The notes below the pieces were generated by a model. That model saw nothing but the letters and a program-made list of their open reading frames with translations. It ran no database searches and was not told the DNA's origin. From Nonomuraea helvata (GTDB lineage: Bacteria > Actinomycetota > Actinomycetes > Streptosporangiales > Streptosporangiaceae), in NCBI RefSeq assembly GCF_039535785.1, contig NZ_BAAAXV010000001.1, forward strand, positions 1-64,000: a stretch of DNA of 64,000 nucleotides. Direction: 5' to 3'. Made by a program: the position numbers and the translations under genes. Below are positions 33,279 through 41,101 of the stretch, piece after piece. Numbering within the stretch: the first letter of the stretch is position 1; every line of letters starts with the position of its first letter.

Positions 33279-34376
33279 GTGTCCGACAATCCGGGCGCGC
33301 CTGACTCACCGCCCGGTCCCGGTGCTGCTCGCCGGGACCGGGCGGCACGGGTCCATCCGCTCGCCCGTTTCCTGATCCGGCGCATCCTCCTCGCCGTCCT
33401 GATGGCCTGGGGCATCACGCTCGTCACGTTCATCCTGACGAACCTCGTCCCCGGCGACCCCGTGGCGGCCAACCTCGGCCAGCGGGCCCTCGGCGACCCG
33501 GCGATCGTGGCGCAGTGGCGGGCCGAGCACGGGCTGGACAAGCCGCTCTGGCAGCAGTACGTGATCCACCTCCAGGGGCTGTTCCACGGCGACCTCGGCG
33601 TGAGCCAGCAGAGCCACCGCCCGGTCAGCCAGGACCTGGCCGAGTTCGTCCCGGCCACGCTGGAGCTGGCCGGGGCGGCGATCCTGGTGTCGCTGCTGCT
33701 CGGCGTGGCGTTCGGCGTGATCGCCGCGCTGCGCAGGGACCGGGCCGCCGACCACGTGCTGCGCCTGCTGAGCCTCATCGGCATCTCCGTGCCGACGTTC
33801 TGGCTGGCGCTGGTGGCGTTCTACGTGTTCTTCTACCGCCTGCAGCTCACCCCGGGCAGCGGCCGGGTGGACGCGGCGCTCGGCGGCGCGGCCCCCGCCG
33901 TGACCGGGCTGCAGACGGTGGACGCGCTGCTGGCGGGCCGGTGGGACGTCTTCACCTCCGCCGTCGGCCACCTCGCCACGCCCGCGCTGGTCCTGGCGCT
34001 CTACACGATCGGGCTGCTCACGCGCTTCACGCGCTCGGCGGTGCTGGAGGTGCTGGGGCAGGACTACGTGCGCGCCGCCAGGGCCAAGGGGTTGCCGGGC
34101 CGGACGATCCTGTTCAGGTACGTGCTGCGCTCGGCCCTCGTGCCCGTCATCACCGTGGCGGGCCTGGCGTTCGGCAGCCTGCTGTCCGGCACCGTGCTGG
34201 TCGAGGCGATCTTCGCCTGGCCCGGTATCGGCCAGTACGCGTACAAGAGCGCCACCACCCTCGACCTGCCCGCCGTCATGGGCGTCGGCCTGGTCGTCGG
34301 CATCGTCTACCTGGTCATCAACCTGATCGTGGACGTCCTGTACGGCGTCATCGATCCCCGAGTGAGGCTTCAATGA
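33279..34376 (+). CDS. Dipeptide-type ABC permease 1 (DppB-like)
   Basis: A 365-residue inner-membrane permease. After a Pro/Arg-rich cytoplasmic tail come six spans and the classic N-terminal HGLDKPLWQQYVIHLQGLFHG DppB segment (first part cited). The EAA loop is DYVRAARAKGLPGRTIL. It starts at GTG 33279 and ends ATGA, overlapping the next permease. It forms the translocation channel with DppC for the substrate delivered by the family-5 binding protein. Confidence 0.88.
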   Translation: MSDNPGAPDSPPGPGAARRDRAARVHPLARFLIRRILLAVLMAWGITLVTFILTNLVPGDPVAANLGQRALGDPAIVAQWRAEHGLDKPLWQQYVIHLQGLFHGDLGVSQQSHRPVSQDLAEFVPATLELAGAAILVSLLLGVAFGVIAALRRDRAADHVLRLLSLIGISVPTFWLALVAFYVFFYRLQLTPGSGRVDAALGGAAPAVTGLQTVDALLAGRWDVFTSAVGHLATPALVLALYTIGLLTRFTRSAVLEVLGQDYVRAARAKGLPGRTILFRYVLRSALVPVITVAGLAFGSLLSGTVLVEAIFAWPGIGQYAYKSATTLDLPAVMGVGLVVGIVYLVINLIVDVLYGVIDPRVRLQ

Positions 34377-35221
34377 TCTTGAAGCGACTGCCCGAGGCAT
34401 GGCGGCAGCCCCTGGCCGTGGCCGGCGGCGTGCTGGCGGTGGCCTGGCTGGTCGTCGCCCTGGCCGCGCCCGTGCTGGCGCCGCACGACCCCCTGGCCCA
34501 GGACCTGCCGCGGCTGGCGGCGCCCGGTCCCGGGCACTGGTTCGGCACCGACCAGCTCGGCCGCGACATCCTCAGCCGCGTCATGTACGGGGCGCGGGTG
34601 TCGATCCCGCTGACGCTGCTGCTGGTCGCGCTCTCGGTGCTGATCGGCGGGCTGCTCGGCGCGTGCGCCGGGTACTTCGGCAAATGGGTCGACGAGACGA
34701 TCATGCGGGTGGCGGACCTGGTGTTCGCGTTCCCGACCGTGATCCTCGCCATGGTGGTGGCGGCGGCGCTCGGCGCGAGCCTCACCAACGCCGTGCTGGC
34801 CGTGCTGGTGGTGGCCTGGCCGGCGTACGCGCGGGTCACGCGCGGGCTCGTGCTGGGGGTGCGGGAGCGGGAGTTCGTGCTGAGCGGCCGGCTGCTGGGC
34901 TTCTCGGTGTGGCGCTCGCTGCGGGTGGACGTGCTGCCGAACGTGACCGGCCCCGTCCTCGTCCTGGCCACCCTCGACATCGGCACCGCCCTGCTCCTGC
35001 TGTCGGGCCTGTCCTTCCTGGGCCTCGGGGCCAAGCCGCCGTCTCCCGAGTGGGGGGCGATGGTGGCCTCGGGCGTGGAGGTGTTCGACAGCTGGTGGGT
35101 GGCGACGTTCCCCGGCCTGGCGATCCTGACCGTGGTGCTGGCGTTCAACTTCCTGGGCGACACGCTGCGCGACGCGCTCGACCCCCGTACCGCCCGCGCG
35201 ATCAAGGAGCGTGCGCTGTGA
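34373..35221 (+). CDS. Dipeptide-type ABC permease 2 (DppC-like)
   Basis: A 282-residue partner permease. It has HWFGTDQLGRDILSRVMYGA, the hallmark of the DppC/OppC N-terminus, five to six spans, and an EAA loop near REFVLSGRLLGFSVWRSL. GLGAKPPSPEWGAMV and DALDPRTA are also typical of the family. It overlaps its neighbours by 4 bases on both sides (ATGA, GTGA), ensuring equal translation. Confidence 0.88.
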   Translation: MILKRLPEAWRQPLAVAGGVLAVAWLVVALAAPVLAPHDPLAQDLPRLAAPGPGHWFGTDQLGRDILSRVMYGARVSIPLTLLLVALSVLIGGLLGACAGYFGKWVDETIMRVADLVFAFPTVILAMVVAAALGASLTNAVLAVLVVAWPAYARVTRGLVLGVREREFVLSGRLLGFSVWRSLRVDVLPNVTGPVLVLATLDIGTALLLLSGLSFLGLGAKPPSPEWGAMVASGVEVFDSWWVATFPGLAILTVVLAFNFLGDTLRDALDPRTARAIKERAL

Positions 35222-35994
35222 GCACCCTGGACATCACCGGGCTGAAGGTGACCATCGGCGGCAAGGAGATCCTGCGCGGCGTCGACCTCACGCTCGAGCC
35301 GGGCCGCGTGCACGGCCTGGCCGGGGAGAGCGGGTCGGGCAAGACCATGACGGGGCTGGCCGTGCTGGGCCTGCTGCCGCACGGCGCCCGGGTGTCGGGT
35401 TCGGTACGGCTCGGCGAGCGCGAGCTGCTCACGCTGCCGCCCAAGGAGCTGAACCGGGTGCGCGGCGGCGAGGTCGCCATGGTCTTCCAGGACCCCGCGA
35501 CGAGCCTGCATCCGATGCTGACGGTCGGCAGGCAGCTCACCGAGCACATGCGGCACCACTTGAAGCTGGGCAAGGCCGAGGCGCGGGCCCGGGCGGTGGA
35601 GCTGCTGGGCAAGGTGCGGATCCCCGGCGCCGAGGAGGCGTACGGACGGTATCCGCACCAGTTCTCCGGCGGGATGCGGCAGCGCATCGCCATTGCCATC
35701 GCGCTGGCCTGCTCCCCCAAGGTGCTGATCGCCGACGAGCCGACCACCGCGCTGGACGTCACCGTGCAGGCGGGCGTGCTGCGGCTGCTGCGCGGGCTCT
35801 GCGACGAGCTGGGGCTGGCCGTGCTGCTGGTCACGCACGACCTGGGGGTGATGTCGGCGGTGGCGGACGAGGTGAGCGTGATGAAGGACGGGCTGGTCGT
35901 GGAGTCGGGCCCGCGCGGGCGCGTGCTGCGCGAACCCGAGCACGCCTACACCCGCTCCCTGCTGGACTCCCTTCCCGACGCGGAGGCACGATGA
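35218..35994 (+). CDS. Dipeptide-type ABC ATPase 1 (DppD-like)
   Basis: A 258-residue ATPase with Walker A GESGSGKTM, Q loop MVFQDPATSLHPML, signature FSGGMRQRIAIAIAL, Walker B VLIADEPTTALD and switch LVTHDLG. It is shorter than typical DppD (about 320) because it lacks the usual C-terminal oligopeptide/dipeptide extension with its cysteine motif, which the second ATPase retains. It energises transport together with DppF. Confidence 0.88.
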   Translation: MSTLDITGLKVTIGGKEILRGVDLTLEPGRVHGLAGESGSGKTMTGLAVLGLLPHGARVSGSVRLGERELLTLPPKELNRVRGGEVAMVFQDPATSLHPMLTVGRQLTEHMRHHLKLGKAEARARAVELLGKVRIPGAEEAYGRYPHQFSGGMRQRIAIAIALACSPKVLIADEPTTALDVTVQAGVLRLLRGLCDELGLAVLLVTHDLGVMSAVADEVSVMKDGLVVESGPRGRVLREPEHAYTRSLLDSLPDAEAR

Positions 35995-36899
35995 CCCTCC
36001 TGACCATCGACCAGCTGGTCGTCGAGCACCGCACCCCCGGCCGCCCCGCCGTGCGGGCCGTGGCCGGGGCCAGCCTCGCGGTCAACCCCGGCGAGGTCGT
36101 CGGCCTGGTCGGCGAGTCCGGATGCGGCAAGTCGACCCTGGCCCGCGCCGTCTGCGGGCTGAACCCGATCACGGGCGGCTCCATCGCGTTCGACGGGGAG
36201 CCGGTCACGCCGCTCGGCCTGCGGCGCAGGAAGCTGACCGGGATCCAGATGGTGTTCCAGGATCCGTACGCGTCGCTGAACCCCCGGCGGCGGGTCGGCG
36301 ACCAGATCGCCGACGGGCTGCGCACCTCGAACGACACCGCCACGTCACCCGCCGACCTGTTGGAACGCGTCGGCCTGCCGCGGGACTTCGCCGGGCGGCA
36401 TCCGCACGAGTTCTCGGGCGGGCAGCGGCAGCGCATCGCCATCGCCCGCGCCCTGGCCGCGCGGCCGCGGCTGCTGATCGGGGACGAGCCCATCTCGGCG
36501 CTGGACGCCTCGGCGCAGTCGCAGGTGGCCAGGCTGATGCGGGACCTGGCCGTGGACTCGGGCGCGGGGCTGCTGTTCATCAGCCACGACCTGTCCGTGG
36601 TGCGGCTGATCGCCGACCGGATCGCCGTCATGTATCTCGGCAAGATCGTCGAGGTGGGCGACACGGCCGAGGTGTGGGCCGACCCCAAGCACCCGTACAC
36701 GAAGGCGCTCCTGCAGGCCATCCCCAAGCCGGACGGCATGGGCGTGCTGCCCGCGGAGCTGCCCGGCGACGTGCCGGATCCGGCGAATCCGCCGGGAGGG
36801 TGCAGGTTCAGCCCCCGCTGCCCGCTCGTGATGGACGTGTGCCGCGAGAAGGAGCCGGAGTTCGGGCCGGTCGCCTGCTGGCTGCACGAGCCGAAGTGA
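35991..36899 (+). CDS. Dipeptide-type ABC ATPase 2 (DppF-like)
   Basis: A 302-residue ATPase with Walker A GESGCGKST, Q loop MVFQDPYASLNPRRRV, signature FSGGQRQRIAIARAL, Walker B LLIGDEPISALD and switch FISHDLSVV. The C-terminal oligo/dipeptide-transporter extension is present (PPGGCRFSPRCPLVMDVCRE), with cysteines that bind an iron-sulfur cluster in some members. It overlaps the M24-like gene by GTGA, tying that protein to transport. Confidence 0.88.
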   Translation: MTLLTIDQLVVEHRTPGRPAVRAVAGASLAVNPGEVVGLVGESGCGKSTLARAVCGLNPITGGSIAFDGEPVTPLGLRRRKLTGIQMVFQDPYASLNPRRRVGDQIADGLRTSNDTATSPADLLERVGLPRDFAGRHPHEFSGGQRQRIAIARALAARPRLLIGDEPISALDASAQSQVARLMRDLAVDSGAGLLFISHDLSVVRLIADRIAVMYLGKIVEVGDTAEVWADPKHPYTKALLQAIPKPDGMGVLPAELPGDVPDPANPPGGCRFSPRCPLVMDVCREKEPEFGPVACWLHEPK

Positions 36900-37912
36900 C
36901 GGCCGCGCCGCACGACGCGCCCGCGCCCCAGTCAGACCGCCGGCAGGCGACGGCGCGGCTCGCGGCGGTACGGGCGGCCATGGACGAGGCCGGGGTGGAC
37001 GCGCTGGTGCTGCGCTCCTCGCCGGACTTCCGGTTCCTCGGAGGCGGCGAGGGCGCGTTCCTCGTGGTGACGCGGCACGTCGTCGCCGAGACCGCCGACC
37101 CGGCCGGGATGCTGCCCGAGGGGGCGCGGCGGGTGGGGGTGGATCCGGAGATGCGGGTGCGTGAGCTGTTCGGGCTGGCGATCGAGGCCGAGCTCGTGCC
37201 CGCGTCCTCCGTGCTGTGGCCGCTGCGGCTGCGCAAGGAGCCGTACGAGGTCGAGGCCGTCCGGCGCGCGGTGGCTGCGGCCGAAGAGGTGCTGGCGCAG
37301 GCGCGGGAGCTGGCCTGGTTCGGGGCGACCGAACGGGCGATGGCCCACCGGCTGCGGGTGCTGGCGGCCGAGTCGGGGTGCGAGGAGCTGCTGTCGCTCC
37401 GGGTGGCGGCGGGCGAGCACTCGGCGCTCCCCGCGCACGTGCCCGGGGAGCGCGTGATCAACCCCGGGGACGCGCTGACGGTGTCGGTGTGCGGGCGGTG
37501 GGGCGGCTACTGCGCCGAGGTGGCCAGGGTGTTCGCGGTGGCGGAACCGCCGGAGGACTTCGAGGCCATGTACTCGGTGGTGCTGGCCGCGCATCGGGCC
37601 GGGCTGGCCGCCGTACGGTCCGGCGGTCCCGTCGGAGAGGTGGCCAGGGCCGTCGGCGAGGTGATCGACGGGAGCGGGTACGGGCGCTTCGCGGCGGCGC
37701 ACGTCGGCCGGGGCGTCGGGCTGGGGCACGACGAGGGGCCGTGGCCGGGCGAGGACGCCGTCTTCGCGGCGGGGATGACGTTCTGCCTGGAACCGGGCAT
37801 CTACCTGCCCGACCTGTTCGGGGCCCGGGTGGCGGACGTGGTGGTCTGCACGTCCGAAGGCCCGCTCCCGCTGGGCGCGTACCCGCACACGCTGCAGGTG
37901 CTGGAGCGCTAG
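36896..37912 (+). CDS. M24 'pita-bread' protein lacking most metal ligands
   Basis: A 338-residue homologue of Xaa-Pro peptidases, prolidase and creatinase. The C-terminal fold is clear: GERVINPGDALTVSVCGRWG, HVGRGVGLGHDEGPWP and FCLEPGIYLP. The metal sites are altered, however: the two Asp positions read Ser197 and Glu208 (WGGYCAEVARVF), the His site reads Arg272 (VGRGVG), Glu299 is kept, and the last Glu is Ala313 (RVADVV). A dinuclear metal centre is therefore unlikely. Creatinase is a precedent for a metal-free member that hydrolyses a small amidine. Its GTG overlaps the ATPase stop, so I infer it acts on the imported compound. Confidence 0.75.
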   Translation: MTAAPHDAPAPQSDRRQATARLAAVRAAMDEAGVDALVLRSSPDFRFLGGGEGAFLVVTRHVVAETADPAGMLPEGARRVGVDPEMRVRELFGLAIEAELVPASSVLWPLRLRKEPYEVEAVRRAVAAAEEVLAQARELAWFGATERAMAHRLRVLAAESGCEELLSLRVAAGEHSALPAHVPGERVINPGDALTVSVCGRWGGYCAEVARVFAVAEPPEDFEAMYSVVLAAHRAGLAAVRSGGPVGEVARAVGEVIDGSGYGRFAAAHVGRGVGLGHDEGPWPGEDAVFAAGMTFCLEPGIYLPDLFGARVADVVVCTSEGPLPLGAYPHTLQVLER

Positions 37913-38958
37913 AGGGATCCGGCGAGCCTGCGGGCCTCGTCCGCCCAGCCCGCCAGGAACATCAGCGCCTTGCCGCGCTCCCTGTAGCGCCGGGCCGCGT
38001 CCACGGGCCTGGCGCCGCCGTAGCCGACCTGCGTCGTCGCCACGCCGGCCAGCATCATGGGGGTCAGGAAGTCGTACTTGACCGCCGAGGCGCACACCGC
38101 CAGGCGTACCAGCCGCTCGTCTCCCCGCCATCCCGCCTCGCGCAGGCCGCGCACGTAAGCCCCGTAGACGGCGGCCTCCAGATCGGGCAGCAGGTCGGCG
38201 GGCAGGAACAGGTCGAACACGCTGTCCGGGATGTGATTGCCGACGTCCTCGCCCAGCGCGCCGTCGCCCGCGAACGCCCAGTCCACCAGCACGCTCTCGC
38301 CGCCCCGGTCGATCACGTTGCTCGGCCACACGTCGAGGTGGCAGAGCGCCCTCGGCAGCGACTCCAGCACGGCCAGGAACTCCTCGCGGTCCCGGTGCAG
38401 CCGCACCAGCTCGCCGCGCAGCCCCGGCGGGAAGTTCTCGCTGATCAGAGGGTGCCGCCAGGCTTCGTCGTCCTCCAGCAGCTCGTACGGCACCGGCTTC
38501 GACCCCGCGTAGTCGCGCAGGAACGACCGGCTCAGCCACGGCCGCTCCACCTCGCCCGCCGCCCCCTGGGCCAGGCCGAGCTGACGGCCGAAGAGCGCGT
38601 GGCGTCCGACGTCCCAGGCGGTGCCCGGCCGGCCCGCCACGTCCTCGGTCCACAACGCCAGGTCGCCGTCATCCCGTTCGACCAGCTCCAGCAGCTTCGG
38701 CGCGGTCACCCCCGAGCCCGCCCAGAGCTCCGGCAGGCCGTCGGCGTAGACGTCGGCCTCCCTCCGCCAGTAGTTCCAGTGGCGCGGATCGTCGGAGTGC
38801 TCCCAGCCCGCGCCGCCCGCCTTGCGCCGGGTCAGCACCTTGAGCACGGCAGACCTCGACCCCCTGCGCACCCGCCAGATGCCGCCCGTGACCGCGTTCT
38901 TGGGGTTGTGCGTGAGCGGCTCGACGATCGCGTCGGCGCCCCCGAGCACCCGCACCAT
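37909..38958 (-). CDS. Aminoglycoside phosphotransferase-family kinase
   Basis: A 349-residue APH-fold protein. It has the catalytic loop ALCHLDVWPSNVID (HxDxxxxN) and the metal-binding VLVDWAFAGDGALGEDVGN, with a modified N-lobe around SAVLKVLTRR. Members phosphorylate aminoglycosides, choline, homoserine or other small alcohols; the substrate is unknown. ATG 38958 has GGAAG at a good distance; GTG 38970 is an alternative. Its 3' end overlaps the M24-like gene by 4 bases (convergent). It is divergent from the mini-DUF1446 gene, with which it shares a dyad. Confidence 0.75.
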   Translation of the reverse strand: MVRVLGGADAIVEPLTHNPKNAVTGGIWRVRRGSRSAVLKVLTRRKAGGAGWEHSDDPRHWNYWRREADVYADGLPELWAGSGVTAPKLLELVERDDGDLALWTEDVAGRPGTAWDVGRHALFGRQLGLAQGAAGEVERPWLSRSFLRDYAGSKPVPYELLEDDEAWRHPLISENFPPGLRGELVRLHRDREEFLAVLESLPRALCHLDVWPSNVIDRGGESVLVDWAFAGDGALGEDVGNHIPDSVFDLFLPADLLPDLEAAVYGAYVRGLREAGWRGDERLVRLAVCASAVKYDFLTPMMLAGVATTQVGYGGARPVDAARRYRERGKALMFLAGWADEARRLAGSL

Positions 38959-38977
38959 CTCATCTTCCACTTGCGTA

Positions 38978-38996
38978 ACTGTAAACCTTTAACAGT
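38978..38996. promoter_or_regulatory. AT-rich inverted repeat in the divergent promoter
   Basis: ACTGT-AAACCTTTA-ACAGT is an inverted repeat centred between the phosphotransferase gene and the mini-DUF1446/racemase genes. It is in the right place for an operator controlling both. TTATGA or TATGAC just right of it may be a -10. Not the same motif as the Lrp-type palindromes. Confidence 0.45.
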
Positions 38997-39032
38997 GTGT
39001 TATGACTCACAGCAAAGGGTAGTCAACAGAAC

Positions 39033-39584
39033 ATGCTGCGCATCGGCACGTGGTGGTCCGCCAGGTCGATCGACGTCGTGGCCTGCGGGTGGCACGACGG
39101 CGGCCCCGGACCTGTCGAAACGGGCATCAAGCTCATCTACGGCGTGGGCGGCCCGGTGCCGGAGTTCCCCGGGCTGCGCGTCGGCACCAGGGCCGCGACG
39201 TGCGCGAAGGAGATCGCCGCGGCCCTGGCCCAGGGTGCCGACGTGGTGGGCACCGCGCCGGGCTGCTGCCCCGCGGCGCCGGTGGTGGCGGCGGGCATGT
39301 GGCACTACGGCTGGACCAGGAACGACCTGGGCGCGCTGGCCGGCGCGACCGTCGCGGGGCTGGTGCTGGTCGCGCAGCCGGGGCCGTGCGCGGTGGAGAT
39401 CTCCCGCGACGGGCACGGCTCGCTCGACGGCGACGTGACGGCCGCGCGTGCGTGCCTGGCCGCCCGCTTCTCCGGCGGCCGCTACCGCACCCCCGAGGTC
39501 ACGGTCCCGCTGGAGTCGGTGCGCCTCAGCCAGGAGGCGCCCAGCAGGATCCTCATCAGGGCCCGCCGGCCGCAGACGTCGTAG
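39033..39584 (+). CDS. Miniature DUF1446 (AtuA-like) protein
   Basis: A 183-residue protein that reads like a compressed acyclic-terpene-utilisation AtuA N-domain. GADVVGTAPGCCPAAPVVAA and MWHYGWTRNDLGALAGATVA correspond to the family's 'GAD(V/I)VITGR..DAALVxGP..H.FGW..DD.D.LA...VAGH' block. YRTPEVTVPLESVRLSQ with APSRILIRARRP corresponds to the 'YLxPDV..D...V.L..VGPDRVRVxGARG' end. Relatives are about 450 residues, so much of the N-terminal half is missing, and the acidic ligands in the first block have changed. It lies 38 bases before the racemase gene, so they are probably co-transcribed. Homology is from memory and needs a profile search. Confidence 0.5.
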   Translation: MLRIGTWWSARSIDVVACGWHDGGPGPVETGIKLIYGVGGPVPEFPGLRVGTRAATCAKEIAAALAQGADVVGTAPGCCPAAPVVAAGMWHYGWTRNDLGALAGATVAGLVLVAQPGPCAVEISRDGHGSLDGDVTAARACLAARFSGGRYRTPEVTVPLESVRLSQEAPSRILIRARRPQTS

Positions 39585-39622
39585 GGTTGGCCAAGGCAGT
39601 ACCACTACGTCGTGGAGAGAGC

Positions 39623-40723
39623 GTGAAGATCACCGGAGTAGAGCTGCGGCGCATCGCGATGCCGCTGGTGGCGCCGTTCCGCACGTCGTTCGGCACCGAG
39701 ACGGCCCGTGACGTCCTGCTGGTCAGGGTGGTGACGCCGGACGCCGAGGGGTGGGGCGAGTGCGTGGCGATGGGCGAGCCGCTCTACTCCTCCGAGTACA
39801 CCGACGGCGCGGCCGAGGTGATCCGCCGCTTCCTGCTGCCCGCGCTGCCGAAGACCCTGGACGTGCACGACGTCGGCCGCGCCCTGGAGCCGATCAAGGG
39901 CCACCGCATGGCCAAGGCGGCTCTGGAGACGGCCGTGCTGGACGCGCAGCTCAGGGCGGCCGGCGAGTCGTTCGGCCGGTTCCTCGGCGCGGCCCGCACC
40001 CGCGTGCCGTGCGGGGTCTCGGTCGGCATCATGAGCTCGATCCCCCAGCTGCTGGACGCCGTGGCGGGCTATATCGACGAGGGGTACGTCCGCATCAAGC
40101 TCAAGATCGAGCCCGGCTGGGACATCGAGCCGGTCCGGGCCGTGCGCGAGCGCTTCGGCGACGACCTGCTCCTCCAGGTCGACGCGAACGCCGCCTACTC
40201 CCTGGCCGACGCCCGGCGCCTGGCCCGGCTCGACGCGTTCGACCTGCTGCTGATCGAGCAGCCCCTCGCCAACGACGACCTCGTGCAGCACGCCAAGCTG
40301 GCCCGGCAGCTCAGCACGCCGATCTGTCTGGACGAGTCCATCGAGTCGGCCGAGCACGCCGCCGCCGCCATCGCGCTCGGCTCGTGCTCGATCGTCAACA
40401 TCAAGCCCGGCCGCATCGGCGGCTACCTCGAGGCCCGGCGCATCCACGATCTGTGCCGGGCCAACGGGGTCGCGGTGTGGTGCGGCGGCATGCTGGAGAC
40501 CGGCCTCGGCCGGGCCGCGAACGTCGCACTGGCCGCGCTGCCCGGCTTCACCCTGCCCGGCGACACCTCGGCGTCGCGGCGCTACTACGCGACCGACATC
40601 ACCGAGCCGTTCGAGCTGGCCGACGGCCACCTGGACGTGCCCACGGGGCCGGGCCTCGGCGTGGAGCCGATCGCCGACGTGCTCGACGAGGTGACCACCG
40701 GCACGGAGTGGATCACTCTCTGA
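39623..40723 (+). CDS. Enolase-superfamily racemase/epimerase (N-acylamino acid racemase / OSBS / dipeptide epimerase type)
   Basis: A 366-residue enzyme of the muconate-lactonising subgroup with all catalytic residues: KLK as Lys159-x-Lys161 (YVRIKLKIEPGWD), metal ligands Asp187 (QVDANAAYS), Glu212 (LIEQPL) and Asp237 (CLDESI), and Lys261 (NIKPGRIGG). The MWCGGMLETGLG-like loop (here VWCGGMLETGLGRAANVAL) is typical of NSAR/OSBS proteins. No menaquinone genes adjoin, so racemisation of an N-acyl amino acid or dipeptide is more likely than OSBS activity. This fits the dipeptide-type importer upstream. GTG 39623 follows GGAGAG. Confidence 0.85.
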   Translation: MKITGVELRRIAMPLVAPFRTSFGTETARDVLLVRVVTPDAEGWGECVAMGEPLYSSEYTDGAAEVIRRFLLPALPKTLDVHDVGRALEPIKGHRMAKAALETAVLDAQLRAAGESFGRFLGAARTRVPCGVSVGIMSSIPQLLDAVAGYIDEGYVRIKLKIEPGWDIEPVRAVRERFGDDLLLQVDANAAYSLADARRLARLDAFDLLLIEQPLANDDLVQHAKLARQLSTPICLDESIESAEHAAAAIALGSCSIVNIKPGRIGGYLEARRIHDLCRANGVAVWCGGMLETGLGRAANVALAALPGFTLPGDTSASRRYYATDITEPFELADGHLDVPTGPGLGVEPIADVLDEVTTGTEWITL

Positions 40724-41101
40724 GGGCCGCGCCTCTGTGCTACGCTCCCTTTCGATCTCTCACCGTGGGCCATAAGCCTCGCCAATCAAGCTTGTCCGTG
40801 TCCGATGACATGGAAAAGGTGAGAGTCACACGCCACATTCCGGCAAGGCGGTCTGTGTTGATGGTGACCATTCGGCGAGCAAGCACACTGTCCGACGTGA
40901 GGGCGCGGCGATTCCTGCCGCCATTCCGGGCATCGAGCCCCCTCTCACCTCTGCCGTAACCCGGCGTCAGCGCAGCTGATCTGCGCCTTTCACCCCACCA
41001 CCAGGTCATTCCCACATCCCTGGCCGGTCGTGAACCCGGGAATGCGGTGTCGCCTGCCCGAAACCCACGGCCGGTGCTCTCCCGTACGGAGGTAACGCCC
41101 C
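40724..41101. other. Intergenic region before the second exporter
   Basis: A 378-base gap with no gene I can support. The right end supplies a strong ribosome site (ACGGAGGTAA) for the exporter's GTG. I see no clear hairpin or operator. Confidence 0.4.
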
